From contig JASBNA010000034.1 of assembly GCA_038087015.1 (NCBI GenBank), positions 62,001-126,000 of the forward strand: 64,000 bases of DNA, in the 5' to 3' direction. Below the pieces are notes generated by a model. That model was not told the origin of the DNA. It was given only the letters and a program-made list of their open reading frames with translations, and did not search any database. This document shows positions 55,065 through 64,000 of this stretch, in pieces (the first letter of the stretch is position 1; each line of letters starts with the position of its first letter). Both the position numbers and the translations under genes were made by a program. This DNA is from Cerrena zonata. Taxonomy: Eukaryota > Basidiomycota > Agaricomycetes > Polyporales > Cerrenaceae.

Positions 55065-55631
55065 ATGTCTCAAGCACCAGCAAACAACTTCCTTGTTTCA
55101 CTCCAGCCCAACTCCCTCTACATCGTCACTCAGACAATCCCAAACTCCGACCCTGATAATGGCGTGGCCTTCGAGCCCAACGTCTGGCACTGGTCATTCT
55201 TCTTTACCGATGCTGCAGGCAATGCCACCCAGCTTCATTGGAGCGTTGATGTAGTCCAGGAGGTAGTCGGGGAGTACTTTGGGCGCAGACCCATCCCCCG
55301 GATCAGAACTCGCACGAGATTTAGCATCTACGTCTCCTTTATTCGTCTGTCAGGCTGAACCAACCCAGGGCTCGAGACTCTTACCGAGATGCTTGATAGG
55401 CTCTACAAGAAGCACGAGGGCAAGGACAGTGACACACTGAGGGATATCGAGATTAGCTGCAGGACTTGGATCCTCGATGCTATTGCCACTTTTGTTGCCA
55501 ACGGCTGGATGACCGCGGCTCCTGGTGATCTTGGGAAAATAGTCACAAAGGAGAGCCAGGAGGCCATGGATCGTTACACTGCTATGGGAGAAGACCGGGC
55601 CAGGTACAGGCCAACGATCAAAGATATCTAG
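55065..55631 (+). pseudogene. WHWSFFFTD-family gene with an in-frame stop
   Basis: The start is MSQAPANNFLVSLQPNSLYI at 55065. Conserved text FEPNVWHWSFFFTDAAGN, LHWSVDVVQEVVGEYF, then LTEMLDRLYKKHEGKDSDTL, CRTWILDAIATFVANGWMTA and RYRPTIKDI to a stop at 55631. It recalls a Rhizoctonia family with WHWAFFITD and CRTWI motifs. A TGA stands between SFIRLSG and TNPGLETL in the same frame; the nearest possible intron would be only about 24 nt, so a nonsense mutation is the simpler view. It is the longest of three related copies here; the other two (49051, 50790) are 3' fragments. No function is known. Confidence 0.6.
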
Positions 55632-56170
55632 TAGAATGTTAGATCTGTCATCGACTCGCCTTGCGTACCCTCAATGATGTCCACCATTTCTGAATAGTTC
55701 TGTCAAATAACTACGTAGCCACGGTTCAATTTCAATAACACTAACCTAGCGTTATTTGTATTACTCGTTCCTCCGTTAGTGGTGTCAAGTTTATACTAGT
55801 AGCGATCCAGCTCCAAGTCACTGACCATGAGAGGTTAGAGAGAGTTGAGGCCGTGATCACAAGTCAAAGGAATGAGGCAAAACAGTAAACTTTGGCCTTT
55901 ACGGATATAAATTTGATATATGCCATTATATAGCAGTACTGGTGTTGAACACACCTTCAATATGTTGAGCGCGGGTTTGAACGAAGAGGGCGCAGAGAGG
56001 CGATGACTCCGTCTGCCACCGTACTCGAAGAGAAAGCGTTTAAATTAATCACTAGGGCAAAAAAGGAGATCCTTAGGTAATTTGATATATTACGCACTCA
56101 AAGATTTTATATCTAGAACTGTCACACAGAGTCGGTGCGGGGTATCTGTTACAGTACACTTGCTCATACT
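55632..56170. repeat. Third copy of the repeated spacer, without a phosphotransferase gene
   Basis: It matches 50972-51810: TCGCCTTGCGTACCC, CCAAGTCACTGACCATGAGA, GAGGCAAAACAGTAAACT, CCATTATATAGCAG, CAAAAAAGGAGATCCTTAGG and the AGAACTGYSACAC..GGYGCGGGGTA block. In the two other copies a phosphotransferase gene follows about 120-160 bp later; here none does. Confidence 0.6.
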
Positions 56171-57240
56171 GCATATCGTCGGGAGACACCCTAACCCTAT
56201 GCATTATGAGAAATATGTAATATGCAGCGGGCGCCTAAAAGATCATGTGATTAAGCGATAGCTTAATATCAATCTAAGCATGAGAATACACGAGAAAACT
56301 TATAATTCTAACATAGATTCAGGTGACAATCTCCGTAATATGGTGATATATCATATTATATGCATTAATACTCATGATTTTGTGTCAGATCTTTGAAATA
56401 CCTCAGGTGAAACATCCATTTTTGGAAGGTAAATACATTCCCATCCCCCAAAATTGCTCCGTGGTAATGCATAATCGGCCCTCAAGGCTATGCATTATGC
56501 AATATGCACATTTCTTCCAAATTCCCCGCCTCCCGAGTTGGGACCCTCAGCCCCTTCAGTCAATAATCCTCAGTAGTATTGAGTACAGCGGGAGCGCCCG
56601 TTCCTCAATAGTACTGAGGCGAGGGGAGTCAGTTGACTGACCCCTGATCCTCGGTGGTATTGAGGTGGGTGGGATCCGTTGGTGGGTCTGCTGGGTCCAA
56701 GGGGTACGTGGGTGTAGGAGGGTAGGGAGATTTGAATACAGGGTAGGGAGATATGAATCCTCAGTGGTACTGGGAGTAGGGGGCCCTCTGTGGGGCCACA
56801 CTGCACCTGGGACCAGCGGGATATTTGTGAGTCCTCAGTGGTACTGGGCATAGGGGGGGCACTGGTTAAGGTTGGGGTGCTCGGTGGTAGTGAGGCCAGA
56901 GGGGTCGCTGAGCAGGGGCAAGAGGGATTGGGGTATGGAAATGTATATCAAATTGTAGTATAGTAAGACCAGATATAATGAGGCAAGATGGATGTAGTAT
57001 TAGGTTAGACTGAAAAAAGTTTAAAAAAGTTGGAGGCACCGTTATAAAGGGGTAAGAGGACGAGAGAGACCGCAAAAGGTGGAATTTCAATAGGGGGTCT
57101 TGAGGACCAGATAGCCTATCTTCTGCCTGGGTATACATATCAACTTGAAATGAGGTGTAGGGGACGAAGGAATGCCGTATAATGGTGGGTATATAACTTT
57201 TAATACCATCGAAGTACGTACAGAAAATCCATAAAATATT
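56171..57240. other. Non-genic stretch with CCTCAGTGGTACTG words
   Basis: No gene was seen. The part 56563-56905 repeats a 14-16 bp word listed separately; the rest shows nothing recognisable. Confidence 0.4.
56563..56905. repeat. Cluster of CCTCAGTGGTACTGAG-like words
   Basis: At least six variants: CCTCAGTAGTATTGAG (56567), its inverse CTCAATAGTACTGAGG (56608), CCTCGGTGGTATTGAGG (56649), CCTCAGTGGTACTGGG (56758), CCTCAGTGGTACTGGG (56833) and GCTCGGTGGTAGTGAGG (56878). The word is itself nearly palindromic. Confidence 0.65.
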
Positions 57241-57244
57241 ATCT

Positions 57245-57735
57245 CTCTCAGCGATATCTGGCAGCGATATCTGGCAGCGATTTCCGGTGGCGATTTCTGG
57301 TAGCGATTTCTGGTAGCGATTTCTGGTAGCGATTTGCAGTGACGATAGTCAACAGCGATATCCCTTGGCGATTTCTACCAGCGATCCCTGGCAGCGATCT
57401 CCAGTAGTAATTTCTGTCAGCGACATCTTGCAGCGATTTGCAGTGGCGATATCCCTTGGCGATTTCTACCAGCGATCTCTGGCAGCGATGTCTAGTAGCG
57501 ATATCTGGTAGCAATTTCCCTCAGCGATGTCTTGCAGCGATGTCTTGCAGCGATTTCTTGTAGTAGTAATAGTCAGCAGCAATATCCCTTAGCGGTGATA
57601 TCTGGCAGCGCTCTTGAGTAGCTACTTCTGGCAGCGATATCTGGTAGCGATACTTGGTGGCGATGTCTGGTAGCGATTTATACCAGTGACTTCTGGCAGC
57701 GATATCTTGTAGCGATTCCCAGCAGCGATTGCCAA
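57245..57735 (+). repeat. 13-bp minisatellite (unit near GGYAGCGATTTCT), about 35 units
   Basis: AGCGATATCT/AGCGATTTCT cores recur every 12-14 bp through about 490 bp. A higher-order unit is visible: GCAGTGGCGATATCCCTTGG followed by CGATTTCTACCAGCGAT occurs twice (about 57335-57400 and 57433-57490). The period is not a multiple of three, so it is not a coding repeat. Confidence 0.8.
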
Positions 57736-57901
57736 TAACAATGTCTCAGCAATTTCACCAAGGTCGCCTGACATCTGGCAATATATGCAGTTTTCAACCC
57801 AAAATTGTATCGCCATTACATACTGATAGTGATTTGAGAGATACAAGATGCAAGATGCTTTTGTGTAATAGTGTCTACTATGCAAAGAAGAATATCTACC
57901 A

Positions 57902-59128
57902 CTAGAAGTCGGACAGGATGTCATCGATTTGCTCATGCAGCCTCAATGAAGTCGCATATACAAGCCACATTTGTTGTCTATAGTGTCTCATACGTCGAAA
58001 TGTTGTCTCTGGGTCCTCATTCCTCACAAATGTGTTTTCCTCCTGCTCCTCTTGCTCCTCTTGCTCCTCTTGCTCCTCTATGGCCATGAGAGCATCTACA
58101 CAGCTCGGTGTCAGTGCAATTCACAAGAATTACTATGTAAATATATCACCATTATCTATGTGGTTCTATACATGAGAGGATTAGCATGATGGCTTCGGCG
58201 TATCAAAAATTGGAATACATACCTGGTCGTTGAGACTAACCGCTGACTGATTATCGTCAGACCCAGTGAGGTCAATGACAAGATGGGTGTCATGAGGCTG
58301 AGGACGTGGCTCTTCCATCTCGACATCTGGAGGTAACGACAGTGTTGCCTTGGAGGTGATTTCCATATTGAGCTATGCATTAGTCAGAAGATATAATCCC
58401 ATAGGGATGACAGGGAATTACTATACCTGCCCGGGAGTGGCATCTTCGCTCTGAGATGGAGCTCTTCCTTTTCTCCGGTCTTCTTCGGGGCCTCTGCCTG
58501 TGTCAACCTCCATGCGGTCGTCGCTTCCATCTTGAGGATGGTCTGAGGGACCGGAACCCACCGGAGCAGGTGTGGTTTTCCTCAGAACGAAACCAAACAA
58601 CTCGTCCTCCTCGTCCAAGTCATTGCTATTGGGGGTGATATTGGGTTTAAGGCTATCGGCCGCGGGGGATGTACTCTTCCTCACAGCCAAGCCAAGCAAT
58701 TCATCTCCATCTTCACCCTCTTCCTCATTGAGAGAAGGACACGGGCCGGTACGGTCAGCCGGAGGTGGAATATCATTTTCCACCAGCAACCCTAATAACT
58801 CATCATCGGAAGAGGATGGGCTATGGGCTGAATCTGCAGAGGGGAAAGTGTGAGAATTTGAGATTACGGGTAGCTGGTCTGTAGAAGGGGCTGGTAAAGG
58901 CGATGGTCGATTCGGTGATGAGGTTCCAACATGCAGACCAAGGCATTCATCAGTTTGTGTAAGCGGTGAATCCATGGAGGAAGACGGAACAGTGGAAAAG
59001 ATATCACTGCTGTTTGGATATACTAGATAAACGGTGCCACAACCAGCCAGGGCTTGAAAGGCGCGTATCTCAGCGAGCACCGCAGGATTACTTGCGTCCA
59101 AAGGGTGGACTTGAGAGCTGGTATCCAT
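57902..59128 (-). CDS. Acidic protein with four DELLGL repeats and a SUMO-interaction-like motif
   Basis: Three exons. The first starts MDTSSQVHPLDASNPAVLAE at 59128 and contains four diverged repeats around DECLGLHVG, DDELLGLLVEN, GDELLGLAVRK and EDELFGFVLRK, each followed by a Ser/Pro-rich acidic spacer. The second (about 58372-58230) holds THLVIDLTGSDDNQ: a hydrophobic VIDLT followed by acidic residues, the form of a SUMO-interacting motif. The third starts AIEEQEEQEEQEEQEE, coded by a 12-bp repeat at 58038-58080, and ends ...LHEQIDDILSDF at 57902. No enzyme domain is visible. It is divergent from the large gene at 59330, sharing about 200 bp of upstream sequence. A nuclear role is likely by composition only. 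Confidence 0.55.
58038..58080. repeat. 12-bp coding repeat (CTTGCTCCTCTT)
   Basis: Three to four tandem copies of a 12-bp unit, encoding EEQ(E) on the minus strand. Confidence 0.7.
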
Positions 59129-59329
59129 AACATCACATGCAGAAATTGATGTAGCAAATAAGACCAAGCATATTGAGGCAGTGCAGATCTGATCGGGATA
59201 TCAAATGGAAGGTTCCTTGATCGGGCGCTCAAAGAACTTTGACGTGAGCGCGTTTGAAACTTCTAACTCACTCACTCACTCAGCTGCCTCAGAACTACCA
59301 CAAATCATTCCCTTGTGACAGACTTCAAT

Positions 59330-62300
59330 ATGTCCTACCCTTTGAACCTTGCCCAAGGATCGACTCTCACAGGAACAGAACCTGAGAGCTCCGGCGATAT
59401 CATCTTTGCTGGAATCACATTCGGACTGCGAGAGGCAGTCTATTCTTTTCCTAATGGCTGTTCGGAAGAGCAGTACACGGAGTGGGTGAACAACATGTGG
59501 AACATGTTGGTAAGTCAAGTCACCTTATAATGCCATTCGGGAATATAACAAAAACAACATAGGAGGCTGGAGCAGCGCGTTACAAAACACTCCTGGCTGC
59601 TGATGAAAGTGTGACGGCGGCTTGGGTACCAGCCCTCATGTCCAACTTTGGCAGGATCTACAAGAAATGGGCAGCGGTCGAACAGTGCCAGAGGAACCCT
59701 TTCGACCTGCTTGATGTTTTTGTCCTCAAAAAACCAATGAAGAAGAAGGAGGTTCTTTTGGAGAACATAGCACCGAAGTTCGGCCATCCCATGTTCAGGA
59801 TGGACACTCAGTGGATGGAAGAGTTGGGTAAGTCAATCTGATTCACTGTGCATACAATTATTCTCATCAGATTGCAGTAACAAAGTGGAATAATGATCGC
59901 ATCGACAAGAAGGACAAGGCCACTGTTTTGCGATTGGACAAAACCAGCTACATCGGTCGCCTCATGATGGATGAAAATGGGCAACAGGCCGTGGAAACAA
60001 CAAAAGGTGCGTGAACTACAACATTGGTATCACTGAAAGCTAACATCTCCGGTAGCTGGGAAGAAGCGAGCGCGAGATGCATTGGAGAATGAACCTATCC
60101 CTTGCCTGCCTAAGCTACCCCTTCGCCAAACATCACAACACACTCCCCCTCCTCAGCAAGACTCGTCGATGTCTACTCTCGACACCACGGAGAAAAGTCT
60201 TCCAGGACAACTTCCCCATCCCTCAACATCTACCCTCCCAGTCCCATCAACATCTACCCTCCCGGCGAAGCCAACGTCTCCCCTCGCCGCGAGTCAGGAA
60301 AGCATGCTAAGCACCAATCCAGCTGCTCCTGTTCCCCGACGCAATGTCAGAGGCCCTATCCCCGGTCCTCGTAAGCCTGGACAGCCCAGGATATTCTTGC
60401 CTGCAATGGAAGCTCCTTGGCCACCACGACACATCCATAGGACCCCCTCACCCCCACCGCCACCAGCATGTCGGAGCAGCCGTGCACACCACACGCCCAA
60501 GCGGCCAGTCCCACATCAACTCATGTCCGATGCTGGACCAAGTGCAAAACGTCAAAAGCGATCCAAGTTGGTCGCCGAAGGTTCCGATGGGCATGAATCG
60601 GACCAAACAACAAGCTCAAGGATGTCAAAGGCATCCACCCAATCGAAACCGGCGCGAGGATGTGGCTCGCAGCGAGGCCCGCAGCGGGGTCGCTCACAGT
60701 CTATTAAGGCTAAAAAGAGCGCTGCCCCTGCCCCATCATCTTCAAGGAAGGGGAAGGGGAAGGAGGATCCCATTGTGATTGACCATGAGGAGGAGAAAGC
60801 GGGGGATCGAACGGCAGCTGTGCAAGGTAGCGGAGCGACTACAGATGAACCTGACTCTCGGTCGCGAAAGCCATCCTCGCTGGTCGCATGCTCCAAGAGC
60901 ACCGTCTTCTGGAATGGGAAATACCTGACGCCACTGCAGTTCTGGGAGCGAGTGCCAAAGGATAGCCGGTTGGACCTGCTTCAACAAGCGGTATGTAAAA
61001 AGACTCATTTTGGTTACAGCGACTGACTATCTTTTCAAAAGGTTGCTGCGTGTGCCTCTTGCGTGCATGGCGGCTTCCCCTGCTACGTATGGAATGCCGG
61101 ATCCACAAGCTGCATCAAGTGCAAAACCAGCAAGACCGCCCGCTGCGACTTCCGTCCCACAAAAGACGGAAAAGGATTGAAGGGAGTCTATGCCAGGCTT
61201 CTTTGTCGCTACCTTCATGCATGGCGAATCTACCAATTCATGAAGCGGAAGCCACCCATGCTCGCCTATCGTGCGTATGATGACTACAACTTCATGCCTG
61301 GTGTACCAGTCAAGTCTGCTCCCAAGGCGCCAAAAGGGACACCCCAACAAATCGAGAACATGAAGATTAGGCTGGATGGGAAGAGCGCCGAACTCACCAA
61401 GAAATGGGTAGGCTATTCCCTTGCAGAACTACAGGGCGAATATGCTGCATTTGAGCTCGATCCCCCCGCCGCTGACTACCAACTGAACAAGATCCTGGAG
61501 CGTGGACCGAACCTGTGGCAACTGCTACCAGACGACTTTCCACAGGTCCTTGACAAATACTATGCCATGCTGGAGTCGCGCGACGACACATTTGTTGTCC
61601 CTCAGGTCATAGACATCAAGTCTGAGGAGGAGGAGGATAAGGAGGATGAAGAAGATGATGACGAAGATGTCCAGGTCCTCCCACCGTCTTCTGCAAAGGC
61701 ATCAAGAAAGGGGAAGGAGGTTAAGAGAGCGACAATACAGTATGTTGGAAAACCACCACCCCATATTCGTCCTGTCTCCAATGCTCGTAGGGTCAGCGAT
61801 GTCCTCACGCCGCCGTCTGTCGCTGACAGCGATCATCATGTGTCTGATCTCGACGAACCTGGATATCACGAGATTGACAATGAGCCAACGGGTAAGCACT
61901 ATCCACTGCATTTTAATTTAACTCACTTCATGTCCATTGTAGCTATGCAAGTTGATGACAAGACGCCGCCGCCGTCAGCCACTCCACAAGATGGAGCCAT
62001 GCCGAGAGCGAATGAAGTCCTGGCGTCCTCAGCAACATCATCCCAGGCTGAAAGCGTTATTGCTGTCATACAGGAGTTCGCTAGACTTCCGTCGGGAAAA
62101 AAGCTCAATGATGAGGACTACAATGTCCTTGGCGAGCTGGTGAGGCAAACTTTCTCTATTCATTATCCTCCCCACTGATGCTCGCTGCCAGCTGAGGAAA
62201 CGCTCAAGTATTTCTCCCAATGATCCATCGACATCCCAGACACAGCGGGACTTGCATGAACTGCAGGAAACAATGCCCACCCTGCTCTCAACTATCAAAG

Positions 62301-62931
62301 GGCTCACGGAGACCGTTGATGCGCTACAAGTCCAGGTGCATCAGGAACGGGATGAACGGGCTCAGACAACACAGCAGATTGTCGACCTACGCAGGGAGTT
62401 GTCAGAAATGAAAGATCAGGTTGCTCAACAGCAGGCTACCACCTCATCTCCTGTTGACGCTATCAGGGAGCTCACTACGGCAATCCGAGAAAGCCAGGAA
62501 GCACTCATCACCAAAGCTGTCTCCACCTCAGTCAAGGAGAGCTTTGATGTGGCTCTATCCCATACATCACTCCCTCTGCTGGTATCGAGTACCCTCCCTG
62601 TCTCTTCCACTGAACATACATCTGGTCGTGGCGACACTTCGGCAAGCTCTCTCCCAATGCTTCAAGCTGAGCAGCTAGCAATCCCAGACGCTGATGCCTC
62701 CAGCATGCCTCATGAAGACGAGGGATTATCTGGCTCCGTAATGGGTAAGTTCTGATTATCTGCCTATACCAATGAGCTGTATATTCATTTCTCGCTGCAG
62801 AAATAGACACCAAGGGTGGCACTGGCAGCGATGACGCAGCTCAGTCTGGATCCTCTGCTGTTCCCCTCCCATCGACTACTCAGCTTCCACAGGAAGATAG
62901 TGATGCGATGGGTGGGATAAACATGGATTAG
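59330..62931 (+). CDS. Large protein with a C6 cysteine cluster and coiled coil
   Basis: The start is MSYPLNLAQGSTLTGTEPES at 59330; about nine exons give roughly 1,000 residues ending GGINMD at 62931. The order of parts is as follows. First an N-terminal globular region (EAVYSFPNGCSEEQYTEWVN; WVPALMSNFGRIYKKWAAVE). Next a basic/Pro-rich disordered part (60082-60700) with KRQKRSK and EDPIVIDHEEEK. Then VFWNGKYLTPLQFWERVPKD, followed by a cysteine cluster VAACASCVHGGFPCYVW, then SCIKCKTSKTARCDF, i.e. C-x2-C-x6-C-x10-C-x2-C-x7-C, resembling Zn2Cys6. An acidic run (EEEEDKEDEEDDDED) and a helical coiled-coil stretch (LHELQETMPTLLSTIKGLTE; QVHQERDERAQTTQQIVDLR) follow. DNA binding is plausible. 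Splices were checked at 60990/61042, 61890/61941 and 62140/62191; no stop was found. Confidence 0.6.
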
Positions 62932-63056
62932 AGCATTAAAATCTTGTGGTTTCTTGGACGTTCAATAGCTAGCACTCTCAGAAGACACTGACTTTGCACT
63001 CATTTGTGTACCTACAATCATATGTAGGAATCGTATCTATTGTACTGGATTGACAC

Positions 63057-64000
63057 TCAGCGACCCCTTCTACCCACTGCCAGGTGAGTCTCTACAAAGT
63101 CATTATCCCTTTTTTTGGGAACAGGTGCACGAGCGCTACGACGGATTGTAGGCTCTGGTTGGGAAAGGTCAAGACGTTGGCGAATAAACATCTATGGTGA
63201 CTCTTGATCAGCACAATGAAACCCATTTAATACAAGTTCACTTACCAAATCCTCATCTCCATCACTATCCTCCCTTGCACGCTTTGAAAGAACCTTTTTT
63301 CTTGGCTGAGGACGCGGAACTGAAGGCTTGCTCGCGGCGGGAATGTCTCGCGGCGGTACATCTTTCTCGTGGCAGGCGGTCTTCTTGGGGGGTTGTTTAG
63401 TAGACTTCTTGCTTCTACCACCTCCTCGATTCTCGGCAGTCCTCACTGATGGACTAGCATGTTCAGTAGTGTCAGGAACCATTTGTGCAGACTCCTTCGT
63501 TGCTCCTGTCTTTTGGCCAATGCGAGTGTCTCGCGGCGAGAGAGCAGTAGGGGCCACAGTATCCTCAGGAGCGTCATCTTCTAGGGTAGGAATGATGTCA
63601 CATACTGCTTTAACAACACCCGATATTCTAGCGAGGAGATCTGTGTTCAGATGACTCTGTGGGGTCATGTAGCCAGGGAGTGGTGCATCGTCGTCCTCAA
63701 CGTCATGACTAAACGCTATTGCATCCATGTCCCGCCATGCCAGCCCCACAGTGAGTACAAATTCCTCCACTGCCTTTGGAGACCTCAGTAATGTAGCTGC
63801 ATTGTCTCCAAAGTCAGTCACATAAGTAACAAATGATGCTACTTCTCCTGCGCCAAGGTGATATTCACGTGGAAGATGGATATTCCTGCTATCCCATGAT
63901 GCCCAAGTGTGACCTGTTACAATTCTTGTGGCCTCAAACTAAACATATTAGCACCATTATCAGTAGAAAACAATGCAAATTCACCTGAGTGTGACACAGG
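63057..64000 (-). CDS. Partial gene, unknown protein with basic C-terminus, 5' end off the window
   Basis: The main exon reads FEATRIVTGHTWASWDSRNI, PREYHLGAGEVASFVTYVTD and AVEEFVLTVGLAWRDMDAIA, then a disordered, basic region (GGGRSKKSTKQPPKKTACHE; KKVLSKRAREDSDGDEDL). A GTAAGTG donor near 63245 is followed by a last exon MFIRQRLDLSQPEPTIRRSA and VPKKRDNDFVETH to a stop at 63057. The N-terminus lies beyond 64000. It converges on the large cysteine-cluster gene with only about 125 bp between the stops. I do not recognise the family; the conserved-looking front part suggests a real domain. Confidence 0.5.

Noticed and set aside
57248..57514. Minus-strand 88-codon frame rich in RYR/RNR
   Set aside because: Product of the 13-bp minisatellite read in one frame; the period is not a multiple of three.

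Overview
The window looks like a repeat-rich, accessory stretch of a basidiomycete genome, probably an Agaricomycete close to Rhizoctonia/Ceratobasidium. That placement is inferred from gene families and intron style, not from a search. Nearly every credible gene is cut by many short introns (about 50-70 bp, GT..AG). The families are typical of these fungi: a Plavaka-type transposase, a TNP2/CACTA transposase, DUF6698-like and DUF6534-like proteins, Zn2Cys6 and RING proteins. I see no bacterial operon, rRNA, tRNA or CRISPR signal.

Layout. Positions 1-8259 hold a partial acidic protein gene (minus), a full-length Plavaka transposase gene (minus, 1618-5805) and a divergent DUF6698-like gene (plus, 6168-8259). 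Positions 9016-45490 form what I read as one giant CACTA-type transposon of 36,475 bp. It has 42-bp perfect terminal inverted repeats starting CACAGCGGGG, a TAG direct repeat on both sides, and subterminal regions full of AAACAT/CATGTTT motifs. Inverted-repeat arms of roughly 4.8 kb each end in an almost identical 0.96-kb inner block (13019-13975 and 40743-41701). Each arm carries one copy of a small four-exon gene; the right arm also holds a captured piece of a host gene that looks like eIF3 subunit L.

Between the arms lie a Zn2Cys6 regulator, a WD40/membrane protein, an intact TNP2 transposase with a SAP-like motif, its partner gene (here called ORF2-A), a Ser/Asp-rich protein, a RING/coiled-coil protein (RING-A) and a small unknown. 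These are followed by a second, oppositely oriented set: ORF2-B, a truncated TNP2, a second RING/coiled-coil gene (RING-B) and a nucleotidyltransferase-like gene. A 2.6-kb foldback element sits exactly inside an intron of RING-B.

Positions 45494-56200 are a decayed host-like region: the last exon of a GST, a DUF6534-like membrane protein, and a tandem pair of APH/kinase-fold phosphotransferase genes. Between these are fragments of another gene, whose longest copy (55065-55631) carries an in-frame stop. Positions 56200-64000 hold short tandem and dispersed repeats (including a 13-bp minisatellite at 57245-57735), then a protein with a SUMO-interaction-like motif, a large protein with a C6 cysteine cluster, and a partial gene at the right edge.

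The main result is the giant CACTA-like element with long mosaic inverted arms, two sibling transposition modules in opposite orientation, and a multi-gene regulatory-looking cargo.
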